From assembly GCA_964349515.1 (NCBI GenBank), contig CAYGHG010000034.1, positions 1-23,130 on the forward strand: a stretch of 23,130 bases of DNA, read 5' to 3'. The number at the start of each line of letters is the position of its first letter. Positions within the stretch are counted from its first letter, which is position 1. Shown here piece by piece: positions 6,188-12,828 of the stretch. The notes beneath the pieces are model-generated. The model saw nothing but the letters and a program-made list of their open reading frames with translations, searched no databases and was not told the DNA's origin. Made by a program: the position numbers and the translations under genes. The DNA is from CAYGHG01 sp964349515 (lineage in GTDB: Bacteria > Oederibacteriota > PGYV01 > CAYGHG01).

Positions 6188-6643
6188 TTAATTCTTCAGG
6201 CGCTTTTCTTTAAAAAACATCCTTATTAAACAAGAACTTTCTTCCTTTAATATGCCTTTTATCACTTGTGTTTTGTGGTTGTTTTTCTCGTGCCCTAATA
6301 CATCACACATGCTTCCACAAGCGCCTGTTTTCGCCTCATCAGCACCGTAAACAAGAGTTTCAATCCTCGCAAGCACTATGGCGCCGGCACACATCGCACA
6401 GGGCTCAATATTAACATACAGCGCGGCCTTTAACAATCTTTCGTTGCCTATTCTGCGGGCGGCTTTTTGAATAGCCAGTATTTCCGCGTGCGCTGTCGGG
6501 TCTTTTTTCAGCCTTATAAGATTGTGTGCCCCGGATATGACTTTTCCGTCGATAACAACAACAGCGCCGACCGGCACTTCGTCTTTTCTGTATGCCTTTT
6601 GAGCCTCTTTAAGAGCTTCTTTCATGAATCTTTCGTGTTCCAT
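6188..6643 (-). CDS. tadA: tRNA-specific adenosine deaminase TadA
   Basis: 151 residues, normal for TadA. The zinc/catalytic set is complete: H52-A-E54 (TAHAEI) and P81-C82-x-x-C85 (EPCAMCAGA), with N41 in GAHNL. TadA deaminates A34 to inosine in tRNA-Arg(ACG), allowing one tRNA to read CGU, CGC and CGA. The ATG at 6643 has AGGCGG 5 nt upstream. Its neighbours are remarkable: the tRNA-Arg(ACG) gene ends 17 nt before the start codon and tRNA-Ser(GGA) starts 3 nt after the stop, all on one strand behind one good promoter (6754-6781). The mRNA would thus be liberated by tRNA processing (RNase P at the 5' end of tRNA-Ser, 3' tRNA processing after tRNA-Arg). Confidence 0.97.
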   Translation of the reverse strand: MEHERFMKEALKEAQKAYRKDEVPVGAVVVIDGKVISGAHNLIRLKKDPTAHAEILAIQKAARRIGNERLLKAALYVNIEPCAMCAGAIVLARIETLVYGADEAKTGACGSMCDVLGHEKNNHKTQVIKGILKEESSCLIRMFFKEKRLKN

Positions 6644-6660
6644 TTAATCCGCCTAAATAA

Positions 6661-6736
6661 TGGCGCGCCCGGCAGGAGTCGAACCTGCGACACCTTGATT
6701 CGTAGTCAAGTGCTCTATCCACTGAGCTACGGGCGC
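6661..6736 (-). tRNA. tRNA-Arg (anticodon ACG), substrate of TadA
   Basis: 76 nt with encoded CCA. Acceptor GCGCCCG/CGGGCGC, D arm TAGCTCAGTGGATAGAGC, anticodon stem CTTGA/TCAAG with loop CTACGAA (ACG), T arm GCAGG-TTCGACT-CCTGC. ACG is the anticodon whose A34 TadA converts to inosine. It is the first gene of the unit, about 11 nt from the predicted transcription start. Confidence 0.97.
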
Positions 6737-6753
6737 GCTTTTAATAATTTCTA

Positions 6754-6781
6754 ATTATACAGGGATTCGTTTCTGTTTCAA
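6754..6781 (-). promoter_or_regulatory. Promoter of the tRNA-Arg/tadA/tRNA-Ser/tRNA-Ala unit
   Basis: Minus strand: TTGAAA (6776-6781), 16-nt spacer, TATAAT (6754-6759). The predicted start is near 6747, just ahead of tRNA-Arg. No other strong promoter is evident before tadA, which supports a shared transcript. Confidence 0.8.
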
Positions 6782-6793
6782 GTCATATTTCTG

Positions 6794-6822
6794 TTGACCT
6801 TGGGCATTATTATAATTATTAT
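6794..6822 (+). promoter_or_regulatory. Divergent promoter toward the tRNA-Ser(CGA) locus
   Basis: Plus strand: TTGACC (6794-6799), 17-nt spacer, TATTAT (6817-6822). It faces away from the tRNA-Arg/tadA promoter; their -35 boxes are only 12 nt apart. The first tRNA-Ser fragment starts about 40 nt downstream. Confidence 0.65.
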
Positions 6823-6844
6823 GTATGCCGACAACCTGCCCTAA

Positions 6845-6880
6845 TATAGAACGGTGTAATGCGGAGAGGTGTCAGAGTGG
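6845..6880 (+). repeat. 36-bp direct repeat, left copy (includes a tRNA-Ser 5' fragment)
   Basis: This is identical to 7170-7205. Bases 6863-6880 are the first 18 nt of tRNA-Ser (GGAGAGGTGTCAGAGTGG); the frame then changes abruptly into the palindromic repeat instead of the rest of the tRNA. It is either a broken tRNA-Ser copy, an attachment-site-like duplication, or an assembly chimera next to the gap. Confidence 0.75.
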
Positions 6881-7133
6881 CACGCAGCCCTTACCGAAGT
6901 TGTGATGAGGTTAGGGATGCGGGNNNNNNNNNNNNNNNNNNNNNNNNNNNNNNNNNNNNNNNNNNNNNNNNNNNNNNNNNNNNNNNNNNNNNNNNNNNNN
7001 NNNNNNNNNNNNNNNNNNNNNNNTAATTTTTAAAGCACGCAGCCCTTACCGAAGTTGTGATGAGGTTAGGGATGCGGGTAATTTTTAAAGCACGCAGCCC
7101 TTACCGAAGTTGTGATGAGGTTAGGGATGCGGG
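6881..7133 (+). repeat. Palindromic 43-bp repeat array with 12-bp linkers, interrupted by a gap
   Basis: Three 43-bp cores at 6881-6923, 7036-7078 and 7091-7133; the last two are each preceded by the identical linker TAATTTTTAAAG, giving a 55-bp period. Each core can fold: CGCAGCCCTTACC, 13-nt loop, GGTTAGGGATGCG, with two mismatches. The run of N at 6924-7023 falls exactly between a core and a linker, so phase is kept and copy number is unknown. The 55-bp period equals the exact overlap length at the second gap, so a k-mer assembly artefact is possible. Confidence 0.7.
6924..7023. other. Assembly gap (100 N)
   Basis: Exactly 100 N, a placeholder length. It lies inside the palindromic repeat array, so the true number of repeat units, and anything between them, is unknown. 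Confidence 0.98.
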
Positions 7134-7169
7134 CCCCCCGACAGGGGGGTCGATACTCCCGGCGGATAT
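7134..7169 (+). other. GC-rich hairpin after the repeat array
   Basis: CCCCCC-GACA-GGGGGG (7134-7149) follows the last core directly, with no T-run, so it is not a standard terminator. It sits between the array and the second 36-bp direct repeat. A TATTAT at 7167-7172 could serve as a -10 for the intact tRNA-Ser, but no -35 is seen. Confidence 0.5.
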
Positions 7170-7187
7170 TATAGAACGGTGTAATGC

Positions 7188-7275
<88 letters not shown>

Positions 7276-7375
7276 NNNNNNNNNNNNNNNNNNNNNNNNN
7301 NNNNNNNNNNNNNNNNNNNNNNNNNNNNNNNNNNNNNNNNNNNNNNNNNNNNNNNNNNNNNNNNNNNNNNNNNNN
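7276..7375. other. Assembly gap (100 N) flanked by an exact 55-bp overlap
   Basis: Exactly 100 N. The 55 bases on its left (7221-7275) and right (7376-7430) are identical, which is the pattern left when two contigs that share a k-mer-length end are scaffolded rather than merged. The real distance may be zero. Confidence 0.95.
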
Positions 7376-7430
<55 letters not shown>

Positions 7431-7434
7431 TAAT

Positions 7435-7461
7435 AAAAAAGCCCCCTTTAGGGGCTTTTTT
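7435..7461 (+). terminator. Intrinsic terminator of the tRNA-Ser locus
   Basis: AAAAAAGCCCC, loop CTTTA, GGGGCTTTTTTT, beginning 4 nt after the tRNA CCA. Confidence 0.9.
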
Positions 7462-7470
7462 ATTTATTAA

Positions 7471-7494
7471 TATCAGATTCGAACCCACGGGTTC
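7471..7494 (-). repeat. 24-bp repeat, tRNA T-arm fragment, copy 1
   Basis: Identical to 7747-7770. Read on the minus strand it contains CCGTGGGTTCGAATC, the T-arm block of the nearby tRNA-Ser(CGA), in opposite orientation to that gene. A diverged GAAATGTG/AAAATGTG follows both copies. Confidence 0.75.
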
Positions 7495-7578
7495 GGAAAT
7501 GTGCCTGCGAACATTTTTTTGTGAGCAGATGAGATTAAATGTCCCACCTTCCTCTCATTTTCCGGCCTATAGGCCGGT

Positions 7579-7596
7579 ATCCCACCCTCTCCGCCA
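7579..7596 (+). pseudogene. tRNA-Ser 3' tail remnant
   Basis: ATCCCACCCTCTCCGCCA is identical to the last 18 nt of tRNA-Ser(CGA) and, like that gene, is followed at once by a terminator. Upstream there is no tRNA fold, only the palindrome CCGGCCTATAGGCCGG. Confidence 0.75.
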
Positions 7597-7626
7597 AAAA
7601 AATCCCGGTAATACCGGGATTTTTTT
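7596..7626. terminator. Bidirectional terminator between the tRNA-Ser locus and the flippase operon
   Basis: AAAAAAATCCCGGTA, single A loop centre, TACCGGGATTTTTTT. It can end plus-strand transcripts and also the minus-strand flippase/cinA/slipin/nfeD operon whose last stop is at 7793. Confidence 0.88.
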
Positions 7627-7627
7627 A

Positions 7628-7716
7628 GAGAATCGAAAATCGAGAAGCCTACAATATCCGTAACTCTTCTGCTACCCCGCCCGAATGTGTGTGATGACGG
7701 TCGATTTTCCATTCTC
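7628..7716. repeat. Small element with 16-bp imperfect terminal inverted repeats
   Basis: GAGAATCGAAAATCGA (7628-7643) is the inverse of TCGATTTTCCATTCTC (7701-7716) with one mismatch; the total length is 89 bp. The ends use the same AATCGAAAATCG / GACGGTCGA words as the repeats at 5.3-6.0 kb, so it belongs to that family. It has no coding capacity. Confidence 0.6.
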
Positions 7717-7746
7717 GATTATCGGTACTTAAAGTTTGCATATTAT

Positions 7747-7770
7747 TATCAGATTCGAACCCACGGGTTC
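7747..7770 (-). repeat. 24-bp repeat, tRNA T-arm fragment, copy 2
   Basis: Exact second copy of 7471-7494, lying just downstream of the flippase stop codon. Confidence 0.75.
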
Positions 7771-7792
7771 TTAAAATGTGACGATGGTCAAT

Positions 7793-9355
7793 TTATCGGT
7801 ACTCTGTTTTGTTCTCCCTCTTCAAAAACCGCCTAACCACTCCCGTATCATATTCATCAATGTGCCTGAATACCTTCACCTCAAACAGTACAAACAACAC
7901 CGAGAACAAAAAAACTTTCATCAAAAGCGCCGGCCATGAGGCCTCAATACCGGGCATAATTTTTACAAACGCAAAAACAGGCGCATACGCTGCTGCCGCC
8001 GAAATAAGGGGCATTACAAAGAGCTCCTTATACCTTAAGCTGTGGCCTGTCTCTTTTTTAAAAAGAATCCAGGTCGCTATAGCGCCCGCCGTAATGGCTG
8101 TGGCTGTACCCGCCAGCGCGCCGTTTATCCCGTACTTTGAGGCAAGAATCACGGAGAGCGCTATGTTGAGAACTGCGGCGCTTCCCGCCACAATCATAAG
8201 TTTGTTCATTTTTTCAAGGCCGTTTAATACATGCTGCATCGGAACAATTACAAGGCCCGCGCAGTATGCGGCGGCGAGCACCGCCATTACAGTGTAGCTT
8301 GTTTCATAACCTTCACCCAGCCACAGGTATATAAACTCGCGGCCGAAAAAAACTATTCCCGCCGAAATAAACACCCCTCCTGTCAGTATGTATTTCAGCA
8401 TCCTGTCAAAAATCCCGAACACGCGCTGTGTGTCCTTTTTTTGTCTCAGTTCCGAAGCGGCAGGCACAAGCGAGGCTGAGCCTATAATATCGGGAAGCAT
8501 TGAAACATACCTGCTGATGCCTGCGCCTATCTGGTAATATGCAGCGTAAACAGGGTTTAAGAAGTATCCGAGTATCAGCTTGTCGGCATTCAGGCTCACT
8601 GAGCCTGCGAGCCTGATTACCGCGAGTTTCACGCCGAGCCTGATTAAACGCTCAAGCCTTTTTAACCTGAACAAGAGCGGGTTAAAAGCAAACGGGGGAA
8701 ATATAATTTTCATCCAGGCTATGATCAAAAACGTTTCAAGAATAATAGTCCCCATCTGCGCCGCCACTATCCCCTTTATGCCGTAGCCCATAAACAGGGC
8801 AGCCGCCATCAGTGCGACCCGCAGGTAGCCTGTCACTATGTGGAGTATGTTGCACGGATAAAATGTATTCAGCCCGCCCGTGAGATATGCAAATGAGACA
8901 AAGACAAAATTAAAAAGCCAGGCAAGAACACTGAAAGAAAGCACAAATGAGGCCTCTGAGAGCAGCGCTCCCTCGGTGCGGAAAAAAGCCGCCAGCAGGC
9001 TTTCTCGAAACAAAAGAAAAACCGCCGCAGCCGCGGCGGCAAGCACCAGAAAAAAAACAAAAAGTGTATTCATCGTTTCATTGATTTTTTCAGGCTCGGT
9101 TTTCGGGTTGTACTTCGGCACGTCCACGCTGACTGCCGCAGGGGTCTGAAGCGACATGTATTCAAGGAATATGATTATGGCGCCCGTAATCGCCCATATG
9201 CCGTAGGCTTCCTTGCCCGCGAATTTGAGAATCAGAGGGGTGATTATAAAGACAAGAGGCAGTGTCAGCGCGAATTGAAGTATGTTTGTAAAGGAATTTT
9301 TCTTTATTTTTTCATTTAAAGGCTCCTCTATAAAGCGCCATGGATTTTTCTTCAT
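7793..9355 (-). CDS. Polysaccharide/lipid-linked oligosaccharide flippase-like protein (MOP/MATE superfamily)
   Basis: 520 residues and strongly hydrophobic, with about 12-14 membrane segments. It starts with a basic cytoplasmic tail (MKKNPWRFIEEPLNEKIKKN) and a typical first segment (FTNILQFALTLPLVFIITPL). The pattern GKEAYGIWAITGAII, LNADKLILGYFLNPVYAAYY and YGINGALAGTATAI fits the Wzx/RfbX-type polysaccharide biosynthesis branch of the MOP exporters rather than drug MATE pumps. The expected role is moving lipid-linked glycans across the inner membrane. Its ATG overlaps the cinA stop (ATGA). It is the last gene of the nfeD operon. No glycosyltransferase cluster is beside it, so the substrate is unknown. 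Confidence 0.8.
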   Translation of the reverse strand: MKKNPWRFIEEPLNEKIKKNSFTNILQFALTLPLVFIITPLILKFAGKEAYGIWAITGAIIIFLEYMSLQTPAAVSVDVPKYNPKTEPEKINETMNTLFVFFLVLAAAAAAVFLLFRESLLAAFFRTEGALLSEASFVLSFSVLAWLFNFVFVSFAYLTGGLNTFYPCNILHIVTGYLRVALMAAALFMGYGIKGIVAAQMGTIILETFLIIAWMKIIFPPFAFNPLLFRLKRLERLIRLGVKLAVIRLAGSVSLNADKLILGYFLNPVYAAYYQIGAGISRYVSMLPDIIGSASLVPAASELRQKKDTQRVFGIFDRMLKYILTGGVFISAGIVFFGREFIYLWLGEGYETSYTVMAVLAAAYCAGLVIVPMQHVLNGLEKMNKLMIVAGSAAVLNIALSVILASKYGINGALAGTATAITAGAIATWILFKKETGHSLRYKELFVMPLISAAAAYAPVFAFVKIMPGIEASWPALLMKVFLFSVLFVLFEVKVFRHIDEYDTGVVRRFLKRENKTEYR

Positions 9356-10605
9356 TCCGGCGCGCCGTTTCCGGCCATCTTTATGAGCCCGGACAGCGCA
9401 GCCTGAACCGAGCGCAGCCTGACCCCTTCCCTGCCTGACAGAAACACATTTTTCACAACCGTTTCTTTTTTCCCCGCTATAAATGCCATATAAACCGTGC
9501 CGGCCGGTTTTTCAGCTGTGCCGCCCCCGGGCCCCGCGATGCCCGTCACTGAAACTGCCGCATCTGTTCCAAAACTCTGCCTGCAGCCGCGCGCCATCTC
9601 AAGGGCGCACTCTGCGCTTACCGCGCCGTATTTATCAAGCGTTTCTTTATTGACTCCGAGCAGCTTTTTCTTGGACTCATCGGAGTATGTGTTCACCCCG
9701 CCCTGAAACCAGGCAGTACTGCCCGCAACCGAGGTTATTGCCGCGGATATCATCCCTGCCGTGCAGGACTCGGCTGTTGAAAGTGTCATGTTTTTTTCCT
9801 TCAGCAGCCTGCCAAGCACCGAGGCAAGAGTGTCACTGCCCTCCCCGTAAATTTCTTCAGAAAATCTGCGGTATAATTCATCACATACAGGCTTTATCAT
9901 CTCCTGCGCCGCAGCCTCGTTTTGCGCCCTCGCGGCTATTCTTATTTCAAGCTCGCCCTGATGCGCGAGTATGCCTATTGACGGGTTTTTTGAAGACTCA
10001 AACAGGTCCCTCATCCTCTCATCAGCCATTGACTCGCCTATACCGGAGAGTTTCAGCACTCTGTATGATATCACCTGCTTTTCTTTGCCGGATTTTTTCA
10101 GGATATAAGGTATAAGGGCGTTGTCAGCCATGGGAATCATCTCGGATGGAACGCCCGGCATTGCTCCTATTATTTTTCCTTCGTGCTCCGTTATAAACCC
10201 CGGCGCGGTCCCGTTTAAGTTTTCCATGATCACGGAGCCTTCCGGGAAATATGCCTGCTGCCTGTTGGCTTCAGGCATGGGGTATCCCCGCGATTTAAAA
10301 TAGGATTCTATTGCCGCGTCGGACTTCCCGTCCTTTACAAGCTTTCTCCCTGTAAACTCCGATACTGCCTGCCTTGTTATGTCGTCAACCGTGGGCCCTA
10401 AACCTCCTGTCAGTATCACGCAGTCAGCCCTTGCGCAGGCAGCACACAGGGCGGCCTTTAGCCGCCCTGTGTTATCGCCTGTGGTAGTCTTATAGTAAAG
10501 GTTTATACCAGCCTCTGCAAGCCTTGACGCCAAATGCTTTGAGTTGGTGTCAAGTTTCTGGCCCAGCAGCAGCTCTGTTCCGACCGTTATTACCTCGGCG
10601 TTCAC
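9352..10605 (-). CDS. cinA: CinA: nucleotide pyrophosphatase / NMN deamidase fusion
   Basis: 417 residues, full length for two-domain CinA. The N-terminal COG1058 (MoaB-like) domain has GGLGPT (67-72) and DD (74-75), plus NGTAPGF. The C-terminal PncC domain has TAESCTAG with the catalytic Ser, FQGGVNTYSDESK, YGAVSAE and SVTGIAGPGGG. The enzyme recycles nicotinamide mononucleotide to nicotinate mononucleotide and cleaves ADP-ribose-type nucleotides. It starts with GTG at 10605, overlapping the slipin stop (GTGA), and ends in an ATGA overlap with the flippase gene, so the chain is tightly coupled. Confidence 0.96.
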   Translation of the reverse strand: MNAEVITVGTELLLGQKLDTNSKHLASRLAEAGINLYYKTTTGDNTGRLKAALCAACARADCVILTGGLGPTVDDITRQAVSEFTGRKLVKDGKSDAAIESYFKSRGYPMPEANRQQAYFPEGSVIMENLNGTAPGFITEHEGKIIGAMPGVPSEMIPMADNALIPYILKKSGKEKQVISYRVLKLSGIGESMADERMRDLFESSKNPSIGILAHQGELEIRIAARAQNEAAAQEMIKPVCDELYRRFSEEIYGEGSDTLASVLGRLLKEKNMTLSTAESCTAGMISAAITSVAGSTAWFQGGVNTYSDESKKKLLGVNKETLDKYGAVSAECALEMARGCRQSFGTDAAVSVTGIAGPGGGTAEKPAGTVYMAFIAGKKETVVKNVFLSGREGVRLRSVQAALSGLIKMAGNGAPE

Positions 10606-11456
10606 TTCAGAGATTCCCTCGCCTTTTTCACAATGGGCTCTATCAGGTTTACAAGTTCAAGAGGCACCACAAATTTGGTCGATGGTGATTTTCCCACTTC
10701 CTTTAACGCTTCAAAATACTGTATGAGCATGGTGTTTGAATCAATTGATTTCGCGGCCGAGAATATCTCTTCAAGAGCCTTTGCATATCCGTCAGCTTCC
10801 AGCATCTGGGCTTTCTGCTTTCCTTCCGCTTTCAGGATGGCGGACTGCTTTTCTCCCTCGGCAATGGTTATTGCCGCCTGTTTTGTACCGTCTGCCTCGG
10901 TTACAAGCGCGCGCCTGCTTCTCTCGGCTGACATCTGCTTGTTCATCGAGTCCTGTATTTCTTTCGGCGGTATTATCTCCCTTATCTCAACTGAAGTTAC
11001 CTTTACGCCCCAGCGTTCCGTTACCTCGTCAAGTTTTACGCGCAGCAGTGTGTTTATCTCATCCCTTTTCGCCAGCACGTCGTCTAACGGGATGTCCCCG
11101 ACTATTGCCCTCAAGGTTGTAGTCGCGATACCCTGGGAAGCCCCCACAAAATTTGCCACCTGAACCACGCTTTTAACCGGGTCAAAAACCTTCCAGTAAA
11201 CCAGAAAATCTATGGCGATGGGCGCATTGTCTTTCGTGATACAGGTCTGCTCCGGCAGGTCAAGAAACGACTCCCTTAAATCCACCTTTACCGCGCGGTC
11301 AACTACCGGTATTACAATTACGAGCCCCGGCCCTTTTGCGCCTATGCAGCGGCCAAGCCTGAAAATAACCAGCCTGTCATATTCCTGGACAACCCTGATT
11401 ACCGCCGGAAGCACAACAACAAGTAAAATTACAAGTGCAATTATACCGCTTGTCAT
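10602..11456 (-). CDS. Slipin/stomatin-like SPFH membrane protein
   Basis: 284 residues: an N-terminal membrane anchor (IIALVILLVVVLPAVIRVV) followed by the SPFH domain (EYDRLVIFRLGRCIGAKGPG, IDFLVYWKVFDP, TTLRAIVGDIPLDDVLAKRD, VTSVEIREIIPP) and a coiled-coil rich in Ala/Glu/Lys (about residues 180-240). This matches slipins such as PH1511, which assemble in the membrane and are cleaved by the NfeD protease encoded next to them. It begins 1 nt after the nfeD stop, with an AGGAGG ribosome site. Confidence 0.93.
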   Translation of the reverse strand: MTSGIIALVILLVVVLPAVIRVVQEYDRLVIFRLGRCIGAKGPGLVIVIPVVDRAVKVDLRESFLDLPEQTCITKDNAPIAIDFLVYWKVFDPVKSVVQVANFVGASQGIATTTLRAIVGDIPLDDVLAKRDEINTLLRVKLDEVTERWGVKVTSVEIREIIPPKEIQDSMNKQMSAERSRRALVTEADGTKQAAITIAEGEKQSAILKAEGKQKAQMLEADGYAKALEEIFSAAKSIDSNTMLIQYFEALKEVGKSPSTKFVVPLELVNLIEPIVKKARESLK

Positions 11457-11457
11457 T

Positions 11458-12762
11458 TTATTCCTCCTCCTTCTTTTTTCTTTCTATTTTTTTTACCTTA
11501 AGTTTTATTCCCTCTTCTGATATCACCTCTACCAGTTCCCTCTCGGCTATTTCTTCATCAGAGAAAGCCTGCCACTCCTCGCCGCCTATATTGGCGAACC
11601 CGCCCTTTTCATTAATAACGCTCTTTGCCACTCCTTTCATGCCTGGCGCGGCCTCAGGGCCGGTGATATGTTTTTTTCTTATCGCCCTTATGATAAGCAT
11701 CAGCACCACGCCTATAACCGCCAGCGTCAGCAGGGACATAACCCCTATGGTGACGTAAGAGGGCGCCCAGGATTCGCCGAGAGCCCTGCTCGGAAACAGC
11801 AGCAGAGAACCGGTCACAAAAGCAATTATGCCCCCGAGCGTAAGCACGCCGAAAGCCGGCGTAAAAGCCTCGGCTACGAAGAGCACTACGGCAATCAAGA
11901 TGAGTATGCCCCCCGCAATGTTAATCGGTATTGAGTCAAAACCTATAAAGGCAAGAGTTATGGATATGGCACCGGCGATTCCCGGAAACAGCACTCCCGG
12001 GTGGGTCAGCTCATACATCAGGCCGTATATTCCTATGATGAAAAGTATATACGATATGTTAGGGTCGGCGAGAAAGTGAAGGAACTTATGTTTCACGCTT
12101 AAAGGTATGGCCCTGAACACGGTATTTTCAGTTTTAAGCGGGGTTTCGTTTTCGCCCATTTTTATTTTCTTGCCCTTAAGCGCCCTGATAAGCGAATCCG
12201 TATCAGGCGCTATGACATCTATCACACCGATTTTCAAAGCCTCCATTTCGGAAGATGACACGTTTTTGGTAATGGCTTCCTCTGCCCACGCTTCGCTTCT
12301 GCCGCTCATACGCGCGAGATTCTTAATCCAGGCTATTGAGTCATTTGTGATTTTTTCGGAGGCTTTGTTGCCGGTCAGCTCAATCGGGCTCGCTGTGCCT
12401 ATGTTTGTACCCTCTGCCATTGCGGCTATGTGTGAGGACAGCAGAATGAATGTCCCTGCCGACGCGGCGCGCGCGCCCTTTGGGGCCACGTGGGTTATTA
12501 CAGGCACCTTTGAGGCCAGCACCCTGTCAACTATCCTGCGGGTGGCTTTGAGCATTCCGCCCGGCGTGTCCATACGTAGTATCACGCCGGCTGCGTTTGT
12601 TTTCTCCGCCTTGTCAATCGCCTTTGAAATATAATCCGCGGTCGCGGCATCTATTACCCCCGACACATCCAGCACGAGGTATTCCGAGGAACCGCCCGAA
12701 GCATAGACAGGTGTCATAAGAAGAGCGGCGAACAGGGACAGAAACAGGTTTCTTATCTTCAT
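11458..12762 (-). CDS. nfeD: NfeD-family membrane serine protease (ClpP-class, full-length NfeD1b)
   Basis: 434 residues. Signal peptide (1-21), then a ClpP-like protease domain with MDTPGGM and KGARAASAGTF (nucleophile Ser101) and a candidate general-base Lys137 in EKITND. Four to five membrane helices follow (about 215-345), then a C-terminal OB-fold (about 365-430; GMKGVAKSVINEKGG, ISEEGIKLKVKKIE). This is the long, catalytically intact form, normally paired with a slipin as it is here. The start has AAGGCGG just upstream. It is the first gene of a four-gene operon (nfeD, slipin, cinA, flippase). Confidence 0.95.
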   Translation of the reverse strand: MKIRNLFLSLFAALLMTPVYASGGSSEYLVLDVSGVIDAATADYISKAIDKAEKTNAAGVILRMDTPGGMLKATRRIVDRVLASKVPVITHVAPKGARAASAGTFILLSSHIAAMAEGTNIGTASPIELTGNKASEKITNDSIAWIKNLARMSGRSEAWAEEAITKNVSSSEMEALKIGVIDVIAPDTDSLIRALKGKKIKMGENETPLKTENTVFRAIPLSVKHKFLHFLADPNISYILFIIGIYGLMYELTHPGVLFPGIAGAISITLAFIGFDSIPINIAGGILILIAVVLFVAEAFTPAFGVLTLGGIIAFVTGSLLLFPSRALGESWAPSYVTIGVMSLLTLAVIGVVLMLIIRAIRKKHITGPEAAPGMKGVAKSVINEKGGFANIGGEEWQAFSDEEIAERELVEVISEEGIKLKVKKIERKKKEEE

Positions 12763-12797
12763 ATTACCGCCTTTTAAAGATGTTTGTTTTAATACAG

Positions 12798-12806
12798 TTT
12801 ATATCA
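12798..12806 (-). promoter_or_regulatory. Extended -10 promoter candidate for the nfeD operon
   Basis: Minus strand TGATATAAA (TGn plus TATAAA), about 36-44 nt before the nfeD ATG. The -35 region is weak (TTGATT would be at a 15-nt spacing). Confidence 0.45.
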
Positions 12807-12828
12807 GCAAAGGCTTAAAATCAAACTT

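Larger units (their letters stand above)
7462..7792. other. Gene-free stretch with tRNA fragments, repeats and a second terminator
   Basis: There is no credible coding region. It contains two copies of TATCAGATTCGAACCCACGG plus GTTC (7471-7494 and 7747-7770), which are inverted pieces of a tRNA-Ser T arm; a perfect 16-bp palindrome CCGGCCTATAGGCCGG (7562-7577); an 18-nt tRNA-Ser 3' tail (7579-7596) that runs into a terminator (7596-7626); and a small element with inverted ends (7628-7716). ATCGGTACT recurs at both 7722-7730 and 7795-7803. Confidence 0.7.

Noticed and set aside
6881..7133. Possible CRISPR array
   Set aside because: The two visible linkers are identical and only 12 bp, the core is itself a long palindrome, and no cas gene is nearby.
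7134..7149. CCCCCC-GACA-GGGGGG as a terminator
   Set aside because: It lacks a T-run in either direction, so I list it only as a hairpin.
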